From Zygnema cylindricum (lineage: Eukaryota; Streptophyta; Zygnematophyceae; Zygnematales; Zygnemataceae), in NCBI GenBank assembly GCA_037447655.1, contig JBBHKE010001710.1, forward strand, positions 332,893 to 396,892: a stretch of DNA of 64,000 nt. Direction: 5' to 3'. Numbering within the stretch: position 1 is the stretch's first letter; each line of letters starts with the position of its first letter. Below, piece after piece: positions 32,290 to 43,234 of the stretch. The position numbers and the translations under genes are program-made. The notes beneath the pieces are model-generated. The model made no database searches, was not told the DNA's origin, and saw only the letters and a program-made list of their open reading frames with translations.

Positions 32290-33118
32290 GTAGATATTAT
32301 ATAGCAATAAAGTAGTATAACGACATTATAAAGACTAGATGACTATATAGCGGTTCCAATTCTTTGAACACATTTGAACTATGGCCTAACCAAGTACCGC
32401 TTGAGAGTTAGGGTTCACCAACACTAACTCAAGAGGGAATCGTCGAGTAAATCAATACCAATCCACTGCGAAAGAATAATACATGCGACATCATGTCAAA
32501 TATAGAACTCCGTCAATAAAGCAACGGTTGTGAAACACCGTGAATCACTCAAGCGTTCATAACACAAATTTGGTGCCGGTCATTTTTGGCTCTTTAACAT
32601 AAAATAATGTTCATCATACAATTTATCTTTTTCATAGTTTACTTCAATAAGTGGTAGAAACTTGTCTCGAATAATTTCCCTTACATGAATTAGTAGTCCA
32701 AATGTGCGTTTTTGGAAGAAAAGGTCTTGCAACTCGGATAGTTAAGAGTACAATCAATTTGGTCGGTTTCAATATGCTACTAGACTTGCAAAGTAGAGCC
32801 AAGATAACTAAGGCGACAGAGAAGACAAGAAATAGAGTAAATGTATAATATATAATTTTTCATTTTGATAATTACTACTAAGAAAGATAATGTTACAGCA
32901 CAAGAATAATAAGTGGGTGGATATCTAACCAAGTCCGACGGTCTATTGTTACTATTAAGAAATGCACGAAATTGTACAATAAAATACCTTAAGCAAAGTT
33001 GAGAAAAATCACAAGAAATAATGGTGACTTTATGATAATCCATATATGAAACCCTATATCCACCGCGCACGATATATCGAAAATCGTCCTTAATGCGTAT
33101 ATAAGGTAAAAAATTATC
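32290..33118. other. Intergenic, nothing recognised
   Basis: AT-rich, no ORF with a recognisable product and no clear repeat. The 128-codon minus-strand frame at 32780-33166 runs into MITE sequence at its start and looks fortuitous. Confidence 0.3.
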
Positions 33119-33315
33119 TACAGTACACCGTGTATCGCTATCAGTGTTAATGTTTTTTTTCGCCACGTAAATACATCATTTCTCCGTACACAATAATTGG
33201 ATTGTCGATCGTACGGTTGGGATTGAAAGATAAGATAGCTTCCAATTGGCGGTCTTAAATTGAAAATCGGTCAAGTGTGTACAGAAAATATATATTTTAA
33301 GTGGCGAAAACAATA
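33119..33315. mobile_element. Short shared-TIR MITE, right end lost
   Basis: Left terminus TACAGTACACCGTGTATCGC and full core (TTTCTCCGTACACAATAATT, CTTCCAATTGGCGGTCTT). The expected right terminus is replaced by the left end of the next element at 33316. Confidence 0.75.
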
Positions 33316-33881
33316 CTACACCGCCAATCGCTATTAGCGTAGTGTACGCTAATTCCGTCCCACTTTTTTTTTTTTTATCCTCCATTAGCGTAGTTCATTC
33401 TATTTTTTTATTTACTCTATTTAGGGTTAAATTTTTAGTACCGTACAAAACGGAAGTACGTCATCTTTTAAATAGTGTGGTGTATGGTCATAGTCAGACC
33501 GTACAAAAACGTACCTTTTTTAAGTGAAAAAGTACAATTCATTATGTTTAGTAGCCGCGGACGCATAAGAATGTGCGGTCTAAAAAAGGGATCAAATCGG
33601 GCTGTCAAATATCACGTTCGCATATATTCGTCCAATACCACTTTTCGACTGTGTGAACGTACGATTTGTGTACGATTTGTCAGATTTTGTACAAATACCT
33701 ATATTAGTGTAAGCATGTTTGCGACCGACGTTTACTTTTTTCAAAGACCCAAATTGTAATTATTAAACAATTAGAATGTATGTTTTTTTTCAAAATTTTA
33801 AAATTCTTAATTAGCGTAGACCACGGTAATTATTCTTATACGCTAAAGAAACTTCTACGCTAATAGCGATTGGCGGTGTAG
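33316..33881. mobile_element. Shared-TIR element with perfect 27 bp ends
   Basis: 33316-33342 and 33855-33881 are exact inverted repeats (core ACACCGCCAATCGCTATTAG). Inside is TTTAAATAGTGTGGTGTATG (33469-33488), the internal signature of the medium class. No transposase. Confidence 0.85.
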
Positions 33882-34101
33882 CACACGGTGTACCGAACCT
33901 AGCCCAAAACGGCCAATATCGGCACACGATCGAATAGTGAGACCAACTAATAAAAAAAAGACTGTTCTGAGAACCCGATAAACGGTCAGATTGACACTTA
34001 AACCAACCGTTTGGAATGCAAATCGGCCAGCCGGCAAAGTCAGCCACCGACCTTCGAGAAAAGCGCAAACGACAAATCAACCTGCGAAACGGACCGACTG
34101 A

Positions 34102-34483
34102 TAGCTGGTTCCCACCGGAGCATTTCCCATTCCGATGATTTTCCGATTTATGATAAAATATGAAACTTTTAAAATCCTTTGTACGTGCGAAACTTTCTTT
34201 CTATTTGTCGAACGGTGATCCTTTTATTCATAGCCTATTCCCACGGGAAAAAATTCACCCAAAAAATTCGCGTATTTCGCCCAAAAACTGACGTAACCAA
34301 AACAACATCGAACGGCTATTTCATTGCACTCGCGCGAAACAACTGCAGGTTTTGAACCACCGTCGTCGTCTTTCGAACATTCAATACTGCAGGTTTGTTT
34401 TCGCGCCTATGTTTGATGACGTCGAAACATGTACGTTTTCCGATCAGTTTCGGAAAATCAAATGCTCCGGTGGGAACCAGCTA
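34102..34483. mobile_element. MITE with 24 bp perfect TIR and TGA target duplication
   Basis: The ends TAGCTGGTTCCCACCGGAGC... are perfect inverted repeats. The flanks 34099-34101 and 34484-34486 are both TGA. A 3 bp duplication is typical of PIF/Harbinger-type insertion. No coding capacity. Confidence 0.8.
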
Positions 34484-34743
34484 TGAGAATGCCTTTCGGG
34501 CAGAGGTCGCAAAAGTCAAAATTTTAGATAACCGAAACCGACCGTTTTTGTTTTTTTCAAAATCTGAGTACCTGATGCCCGACCGGGTTATGTCACGCTC
34601 CAAAATTGTTAACCGTTACCCGAAGCGAGTTTACGAAAATAAAAGTTAACCGAAACTCGATTTCTCTCGACTACCCGTACCCGCCCGTACCCGAAAAAGT
34701 ACAAAATTACAACGCTCAATGTTATTAGAGTTAAGCATTTATT

Positions 34744-35202
34744 CCACCGCGAATCGTAATTATTCTAAATAAATAACTAATGTTTTCCATTCTAATTTAG
34801 ATTTTTTTGTTTTTTCAAAAAAAAGTTTTACTCTAGTTTATCAACAACTCTAATTTGGGTTTCTGTCCGTAATAATTATCCGCATTTAATATATTTTAGG
34901 TACACATACAAAATTATGATGTTTGCACTACGCTGTTTGTGAAAACGCAGTTACATCATAACGGCCTGTATTAAATATTTTTTTATATTTTTTCGTTAAT
35001 ACAATACAATTTTGTATGGTATGACACCGACCGTAAACCACACTATTTAATACGGCACTATATTAGAGTTGCTAACGCTGATTCAAAAAATACATTTAAT
35101 AATTTAAAGAAAAATTTAGAGTTGTTTACATTTTTTAAGGTTTTTGGGTCAAAATACGCGGCAAAATTAGCGTTAATAACGCTAATTACGATTCGCGGTG
35201 TA
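34744..35202. mobile_element. Shared-TIR element, medium class
   Basis: Ends CCACCGCGAATCGTAATTA and, inverted, TAATTACGATTCGCGGTGTA. The internal CCACACTATTTAATAC (35038) is the reverse of the class signature. Confidence 0.7.
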
Positions 35203-35961
35203 GAGTGAATGGAAAATTATGATTAATAATACTATTTAATGCAAAGAGACGTGGCAGGTTATAGTCCACGTCTTTAAATAATGTTGTTAATTATATTTTG
35301 TGATTTTTGGCTATAAGTAGTAGCGACTTATAAACACTAATAACAATAAGTGGTGTAGTGGTAAATCTCTTTTTGCAAAAAAACAGCTTGTGTACCTCTT
35401 CTTTTTACTATTTTGTCTTTTTGCAATCTCCCTTTACGAATATTTTTTCTCCTCACCAGTTACCTCCCTCAAGAGATTTGTTCCTAATTTTGCGTGTAAC
35501 TCTTAGATAAATGTTTAAACTCTTATATTAATGTTTATTCTCTTGCAAATCAAATTTTTTCGCTACAATTTTCGGACGGTTTTTAAAGGTAAAGTTTTAA
35601 TTATGTATGTTTTAAAAAAAAATCTTAGTTTTTCACATAGAAAATTAATTAGCAAAAAACACATTGTAATGAGAAAAAAAAACAAAAAACATTTCGTAGT
35701 ATCAAATATAGAAATAATCAAATCACAACCAACCCTGTAACTATTTTTTTTCATTTTTCGACCAATACAATATGGGTCTTAAGGGCATATTGTATGTTTT
35801 GCATACAATAGGCATATTGTATGGGCCTACTTTCACCTACTTTTGAACTATGATTTGAATCGACTGTCTGACAAACCGGCCGTGAAATCAGACGGGAATT
35901 TGGACTGGTAATAAGCATGGAAACACACAAACGGGGAAAACAGTCTGCAAACAGTCAAACA

Positions 35962-36188
35962 CAATACACCTTGAATCGCTATTAGCGTCGACAATATTTT
36001 CACCCCCTTAATCCGCGTTCTTCCGTGCACACCTGCCAGATTTCCTTTTTGGAGACCACCACTAGGAAGGAAAAATCCTTACCTTTCAATCGCATCCGTC
36101 AGATTATAATCCGACAGGTGTGCACGGAAAAAAAACGTTTTTAAGTGGTGAAAAAAACATTGACGCTAATAGCGATTCGCATTGTACT
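35962..36188. mobile_element. Short shared-TIR MITE
   Basis: Left ATACACCTTGAATCGCTATT, right AATAGCGATTCGCATTGTAC, inverted to each other. The core has TTCCGTGCACACCTGCCAGA and TTTTTGGAGACCACCACTAG. Confidence 0.75.
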
Positions 36189-36972
36189 TGCGAATGGACT
36201 GACACATGACACACCACAAAATCAGTCAGGAGACGGCAAAAGATAGAGAACTTGTTAAACACAATCACAATCAAATAAAAAACGGGCTTAAATCATTGGA
36301 CGGGGTGGGTAACATAGGCTACATACGATTGAGTATTTTATCCACGTTATCAAGGATGTCGTTGATATATAAGGTTGTGAGGGTCAATTAACCAATTTAT
36401 TAAAACATGGAAATTTGCAAGAGGTTGAAGGTAATTTGTTGACGATGAAAAAATGGCTTTGGTCAAAATGACGAGATAGAATAGCAAACGCTAAGGTCAT
36501 CGAAAATTTTGCCATGTCTATTTTAAGGGTAGCGACACTTAACCTTGAATGGAGAGGGAAATATGATGGGAGTTTTTGAGGACACTATGCGACGCCTTTT
36601 GTCGATTTATCATGTCATCAAACATAATAAAGAAAATGGATGGTACATCATTTATCTAGTTAATAAAATGCCCGCCTTCAAATACATATGTGGTTATACT
36701 AACCTAAAAAAGGAAAGATTTGTATAACCTACACAACTTTATAAAAAACAACAACGCAAAATACACACACTTACTTGGCCCTTTTAGTCCCCGGTGTAAC
36801 GACGTGCTCGTTAAAGCCCAATAATTTACAAACTTCCAGCAATTACTACTTTCGTTTTCACGTTTTACAAGTATTAGGTGATCTTTTTTTTTTGTTCGAG
36901 ATTTCGAAGTGTTTTTCCTATTTGACATTTTACTTAAGTTCAACTACCCTTATCTTCAAGAGTTGTACTGTC

Positions 36973-37769
36973 TTAGGGTATGTCCCCATGTGCTTGTAAC
37001 TTAGCGACCTTAGCTGTATATTCGCGTAGATTCTTCATACCTGGTTTTCAGGTGTCCTTACATGTAACAACGAAATTTTTACTTAATGGAATTACGATTC
37101 TATACGTCAATGCCCGTGACGGCTGTCAGCGTTTTCAATCTGTGATGACGCACGTTAATTTTTGTAATTGCTTGTGAGGTCGCATGTCTTACCGTGACAT
37201 TGTAGATGTACCGCCTTCTAGTCTGTGTTGTTTAATGATTGAAGAAGTGTTGTTTCACGATTGAAGAAGATCAACTTTGCCTCTGCGTCTCCTGTCCGGT
37301 CGAAGTGAAATGGCCTCGGAATCAGAACTTGCAAAAAAAAACACCGTACCGGACGGAAACGGACAAAACAAAACAAATCGTGTAGTTCTCCTCGTCGTAC
37401 TAAACGGAAATGGACAAAACATAGCGAATCGTGTACTTTTACTCGTCGCTTGAAATCGTTTTAAAATTTTGAAAAAAATCGACATGTGCGAATATGTGTT
37501 ATTATTTGTTTAAAGGTGATACTTTATTTTAAAACACATCGTTGATGTGTTTTAAATAAAAGTTTGAAGGTGACGTTTCTCAACGTGGCCGTGGGTCGAA
37601 AAACACAAGACGACAACATGTAGTACATTCTAAGTTCGACGATAACTCAAAATGTACTTCCACTTTTGTATATTTCTTTGAACGGTTGTTACTTAACCGG
37701 TACGACGCTAAGTTTTACACGAAAACGACATAAATAACCCTTAGTTTGGCACATGGGGACATACCCTTA
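36973..37769 (+). mobile_element. Family A element, copy A5
   Basis: Termini TTAGGGTATGTCCCCATGTG and the inverse ACATGGGGACATACCCTTA. The central palindrome is AAAACACATCGTTGATGTGTTTT at about 37532-37554. Internal GTGGGTCGAAAAACACAAGA matches A6 in reverse. Confidence 0.65.
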
Positions 37770-37825
37770 CAGTCTTAATGTAAGAGAGCATTCACCTCTT
37801 CCAATACTCCAAGAAAAAGACCGAT

Positions 37826-38609
37826 TTAGGGTGCGTCTGTGTGTGCTTAAGTAAAGGTTTTTTTCTGTTGTCTTCCTATAAAACTTAGAGCCGTACCGCG
37901 TAACTTTCAACCGTACAAAAAAATAGAGAAAAAGAGAAGTACATTTTGCGTCATCATCGAATTTAAGATGTACTACATGTTGTCGTCTTGTGCTTTTCGA
38001 CCCACTTCGACGACAAAAAACGTCATCTTCAACCTTATGTTTAAAACACATGCGCGTTGTGTTTTAAAATTATGGATTTTCTATAAACAAATAGGAACAT
38101 ATATTCGTGCGTGCCTTATTTTTTGAAAATTTTCAAACGATTTCAAGCGACGTGGAAGTGTACACGATTCGCTATGTTTTGTCCGTTTTTGTTTAATACG
38201 ACAAAGAGAAGTACACAGTTGTTTTGTTTTGGCCGTTTCAATCCGGTACGGATTTTTATTTTATAGGGGTCTCAAGGTTCCGATGCTATTTTACGTCGAG
38301 CCGACAATAGACGCAAAGGCAAAACGCATCTTCTTCAACCGTGAAACGGCACAGGCTGGAGGGCGGTAGGTCTACATTGTCACGAAAAGTCACGCGACGT
38401 CACAAGCAGTTACTAAATATAACGTGCGTCATCACAGATTGTAGACGTTGACAGCCGTCACTGGCATTGTCGACGTATAACAATCGTCACGCCCTTAAGT
38501 GACAATTTCGTTTGGTACACATAGGGACACCCGAAATCCGGGTCCGCCGGATCTGCGCTAAAAAACAAAAAAAAATCTCTAAGTTTGAAGTACATAGAGA
38601 CGCACCTTT
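37826..38609 (-). mobile_element. Family A element, copy A6 (inverted to A5)
   Basis: Termini TTAGGGTGCGTCTGTGTGTG and the inverse ACATAGAGACGCACCTTTA. The central palindrome around 38044-38068 contains AAAACACATGCGCG. TGTACTACATGTTGTCGTCT and the Phe-Asp-Pro-like TTTTCGACCCAC are reverse matches of A5, so A5 and A6 form an inverted pair abutting the giant foldback. Confidence 0.6.
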
Positions 38610-39439
38610 AGTTTGGCCATTTAATTCGCTATTTGTTGACGTGCAACTGGACTCTGAATCGTAACCTAACTTTTTCAACATTCCATAGTACATGGATTCC
38701 GTGCGTACTTTATGGACCCACTATTTCGCACTATTTAAATCACGGTTCGCAACTGATTTTGACTTCCCCGCCAATGTGGGTCGGTCACGATAACCGTTAC
38801 CACAGCTCAGGCGCTCACGTTCTAACCGTACGTAGCGTAACTGCAGTGTATTTTCCCGTACCTTTTCGAACGTATAACAGTCACAGGACCTGCGCGCCGA
38901 ACCTCCTATCGCCTGTCGGCCGGTCAGGTGCCGGAAACACTCACTTTCGGACGGCTGTTACCGTTAACTACCGCAGACGCCTTTTCCTCCTCTTTCGCAA
39001 GGCAGGCCGTCGGACTTGCGGTCATATTGAGCCGATAACCGAATGCCACGTCGACGCTGAGTCCACATTTCGTTAGAATTGCGAGGCTCTCCGTGGACTC
39101 CCGGGCCGCTCCAGTGATATCACACGTGCGACGTTTAAAGAATTGCAGGTGACGACTTCATCGTGATTGGCGGAGGACCTTTGCGACGGACTTTGCGAAT
39201 CTCGGTTGTTCCGCCGGATCGGCGGCATCTGCTTGTCTCATCTGGCAGGAGTCTCTTTTTGACCGCTTCGGATGGACGGCTGGGCAGATCCTGGCCGTCG
39301 ATTCGTTCGTCGTACGTCTCAGATTTGTCCTCGCACGACCACGTTGTTATCTCGTGTGGCACGGAATGCTGGACCGCCGTCCGATCTGGTCGTTGTCGAG
39401 GAGCGACTCGTGCGGCTGCACTTCTCCAGCGAGAACATT

Positions 39440-40074
39440 TGCGTGGTTCACACTTGGAAAAAGGGGAAAACGGTATGGGATGAAAACGGTACTTTTTTTT
39501 GTTGGCCGTGAACTGGCACGTGACGCTAGCCTACGTCAACTAGCGTGTCGTGATTGGAGCCACTTGGCCGTACGAAAAAGGAAACGCTTTGCGGACATGA
39601 TATGTACGAATCCTTTCAAACCAAAATGTACTGCCACGCAAGCGTTTGTACAGACCGAAAATAACCGCGAAGGAACTTTGGACATGCCCTTTGTTTTTTT
39701 TTTCCATCGGTGTTTTGTCTATTTTTTTACGTGTTCTCTTATGTGATTGGTCCCCTAGTTTGTTCATAAGTTGCGACGGAATGAACTCCTGTACGGTTCA
39801 CGTCCGTGCGCTTCGTTTTCGAAAATCTTCAAAAACGAAAAAGTGCATTCCGAACATGATGTCCGATGGCGGATGGCAGTTGTCGTTTGCTTTACGCAGC
39901 TGTCGATTTTTGACGCATAGAACTGAAACTTTTGTCCGTCGCTACGCTCCAAAACGGTCGAAACCAACCGCCCCATCCGTCACCGCCGCTTTTTTTGTCA
40001 TTTTATGAAATTTGGCGTACGGATCCCAAAATTTATGACATCGTTTTCCCATTTTTCCAAGTGTGAACCATGCA
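39440..40074. mobile_element. 635 bp insertion with TIR and ATT duplication in left arm
   Basis: The ends TGCGTGGTTCACACTTGG and (inverted) TGCATGGTTCACACTTGG are followed by AAAAANGGGAAAACG. The flanks 39437-39439 and 40075-40077 are both ATT. The matching site in the right arm (near 44527-44535) has a single ATT and no element, so this is a true insertion into a previously intact arm. The 3 bp duplication suggests a PIF/Harbinger-type mechanism. Confidence 0.85.
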
Positions 40075-41603
40075 ATTGGGGAGAATCGCGCGCGTGGCAT
40101 CGTGCCGCCCTGAGTCCCGCGGCTGGGCGGCAGCGATTCTCAAACGCAGGCTGGCGCAGCGAAATCGACGCGTATCTAAAAGGCGCATTTATTACGCCAT
40201 CTTCAGTACAGTCGTTGAAGCACGGGACCACTCTTTCTCATGCGTCGCACGACTCAAGCACGTGTCCTAGGGTTTCAAAGCGCTGAGTCAGGCCCCAGAC
40301 AACCGTCACGGCGTCACGTGTCCATGAAACAAAATCTTCCTCGAAACTTTTGGCAGAACGCAAACCGACAAGAAAATCCGGGCGGCATCGATCTAAAAGT
40401 CCGCTTTAGGAGTCTGTAGCCTCGACGCTAGACCCTCGCCGAGATCTTTGTACGGTTGAAATTGTCGTCTTCGATCAGTGGAAATGTCCAGCAGGGAGGC
40501 CTGCCGCCCTTTCTGGAAGGCTGCATTCGAAAATCACATGGCGAGAAAAGCGACGTGACAATGGTAGGCGGTGCACTGGCGGTCTGGAAGTAAACAAACT
40601 CCACGTCAGCAGTTCCCGGGATTTGCGGGAAGCCGAGCGGTCGGCCCAAAAGAAAGCGTAAAAGTGACGGCGAGCGTCAAACTGTCCGCAGGAAAAAACG
40701 GATTTTTCATTGAATACCTCGGGACGTTCGAACCAATAGGAAGGCCGTCCGATCTGAAAGCAGATTTTAACAAGATACGTGAACCGGTCCTTGGGGACCA
40801 GTAACCGGTCCAGTCGTACAAATGTACTAATGGACACGTGACCGCTCTGGAATCTAACAAAACGCCGCAAACCAAAAAAGAGAAACAAACAGCGATTGGA
40901 ATAAACCTAAAAATAACAAAGTTGAAGAAAATGATGCGCGCAAAAAGACAAAATAGAGCAGCGTGGGCACTCAAAGTAATAAATGCAGAGCGTACGGCAG
41001 CAATATTATTGTCAAAATCAACAAAATATTCCAGCCATCTTGTTTGTCGTCTGTTCCGCTATCTTGTCGTTTAGGTAACCACGTGTCACAAAAATCCTCC
41101 AGCCTCTGCGTGAACAGAATCCATATCCGTAGTTAGTTTGGTCGAAATCTTCTATGGGATACGATTACACGTAGCATCTAGCCTTATGGATCTCAGCGCA
41201 TGATGACGTGTCTAAAGGATGTCAAACCGTGTCACGTCATGGTAACTATCTGATTCTTCGGAACAACGACATCCACTGCCGTACAAATCTGTCCTGTTGG
41301 CCATTTGTCCTGCAATATTCCATTCCGTCGGTTTGTGCTTTGTCCACAACTACGGCACTATATTCTACGCACGTGCCGTACTTTTACAAAATCGTACTAT
41401 TTAAGTATTTAGGGTCTTTTAACGATTTATCGTCCTCTAGGGTTCGCTCCATCTCGGGGCAAAAGTGGCCATTTCAAAAATTCCAATGATGTGGAGTAAT
41501 CTGACCGTACAGATGTATGATAATCTCACGGCTAGAATCTGCCCAATCATTTGAAAAAATGACCACAAATTGGCTCCTTTTGGCCCCTGAAGGAGCAGTG
41601 ACC

Positions 41604-42356
41604 TAAGGGTATTTTCGCATGTAAGCATTCGGATGTAAACGCAAATAACTTGTCACTTAAAAAAGTGACTTACGTAGACGTGTACTAAGAATTGTGACAG
41701 ATGAAGTGGTACATAAAACGAGGCGAAACTTCCACTCGCCTTCAATTAGAGGCGTTTCTCCGCACGCTGTACAATTTTTGTGACTTCGTAATGTCCGTAC
41801 GCCACATTGTCGACGTGTCGAAACGCTAAAATACCTTTCGCTATCGCTCAGAATTTGCGGTTTTGTTTATCGTCTTCCCACTTGCCGACAGGTGGCCAAT
41901 ATTTTTCATACGCCGTATGTGTGAAGACACGTGTTTTTGAGAGAGACGGCCCTTGTACAGATCAGCGCACGTAAAACATTACGCACAGGCTGTGCAGTGT
42001 GTTTTTTTTTTGGTACTCCACGCACAAAAATTGTAAAAAACTTCAGACCCGTGCGATAGTGTCTGCCTATTCGCTCACCTTATTGGACTTTATTTCAAAT
42101 CACCTCGCGAGGTGATTTGATGTAAAGTTTGAACATGTGTTGAAAGGACGCGAAAGTGGGTCGAAATGCGCTAAACGACAATTTTGTTCGCGCTAGACGA
42201 CAAACTACTGTACGTATAAAGTTTCAGGGTAACGCAACTTGTACGGTGGTAATTTCTATTTTTTGGTACGGCTGCGGATTTTCTCGTTTTTTTCTAAGTT
42301 ATGGAGGAAAACGACAGAAAATAACTGTAACTTTAGCACATGCAAAAATACCCTAA
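41604..42356 (-). mobile_element. Family A element, copy A4, in the foldback loop
   Basis: Termini TAAGGGTATTTTCGCATGTA and inverse ACATGCAAAAATACCCTAA. The central palindrome AAATCACCTCGCGAGGTGATTT lies at 42097-42118. It starts within three bases of the end of the left arm. Confidence 0.7.
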
Positions 42357-43202
42357 GAACATGGTTGAAAAAGTACATGTCCGTGCATGTACTGTATTTA
42401 ATGTAGATATAACTGTAGATACCCGTACGTATTAAATGTAAAAATGTACATTAAAACACGTGGCGCGCAGATACGTCCAGATGATTGCATATTACAATCT
42501 TGGCCGTCCGTCAGGAAGTCAAAAATACAGTTTGTTTTCAAAAGTAGGTCTATGCTCTTTATTGCCGTACCGTTTATTCCGCAACGAGCTGGACGTTTAA
42601 ACGGCCAAGAAGACCTATATTTTTCGCACTTGTCAAAGTAGTCGCACGATATCACACTTTTTTTTTGTCGCGCCAAAATCTGCAAAGGCAAAAAAATAAA
42701 AATTTCATGAAAAATACAGGTAAGGACTGTGCCGTACCATTCTTTTGTCTCTTTGGCGCGCCACCAAAAAATCTGGAAAAGTACGCTCTACAATCGCTTG
42801 TCGTATATGCATCCTGGTAAATGAAAAAATTGAAGTCAATGAATACGCCAATTCCGCAATAGTTTTTTTTCAGTCCCTTTAAATTATTTTGGGCACACTC
42901 GCGCGCCTGGCACTAGAACGCGACAGAGCCACGTGTCCTTCTCACTTGTAGTACTGTAGCGCCAGCGCTCCTTCAGGGGCCGAGAGGAGCAAATTTGTGG
43001 TCCTTTTTCAAATGATTGGGCAGATTTCTAGCCGTACGATTATCAGATATCTGGACGGTCAGATTGTTCCACGTCATCGGAATTGACATGGCCACTTTTG
43101 CCCCGAGATGGAGCGAACCCTAAAGGACGATAAGTCGTTAAAAGACCCTAAATAGTAAATGGTGCGATTTTGTAAAAGTGCGGCACGTGCGTAGAATATA
43201 AT

Positions 43203-43234
43203 ACATACAGTACAGCACTGTACTGTACCGTAGT
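43203..43234. repeat. ACAGTACAGCACTGTACTGT palindrome
   Basis: A short self-complementary CAGTA/TACTG tract inside the right arm, apparently absent at the corresponding left-arm position. Confidence 0.5.

Noticed and set aside
38633-39076. 147-codon frame in the foldback arm, matched by a 167-codon frame in the other arm
   Set aside because: Conserved only because the arms are inverted copies. Many differences change the amino acid and no domain is recognised.
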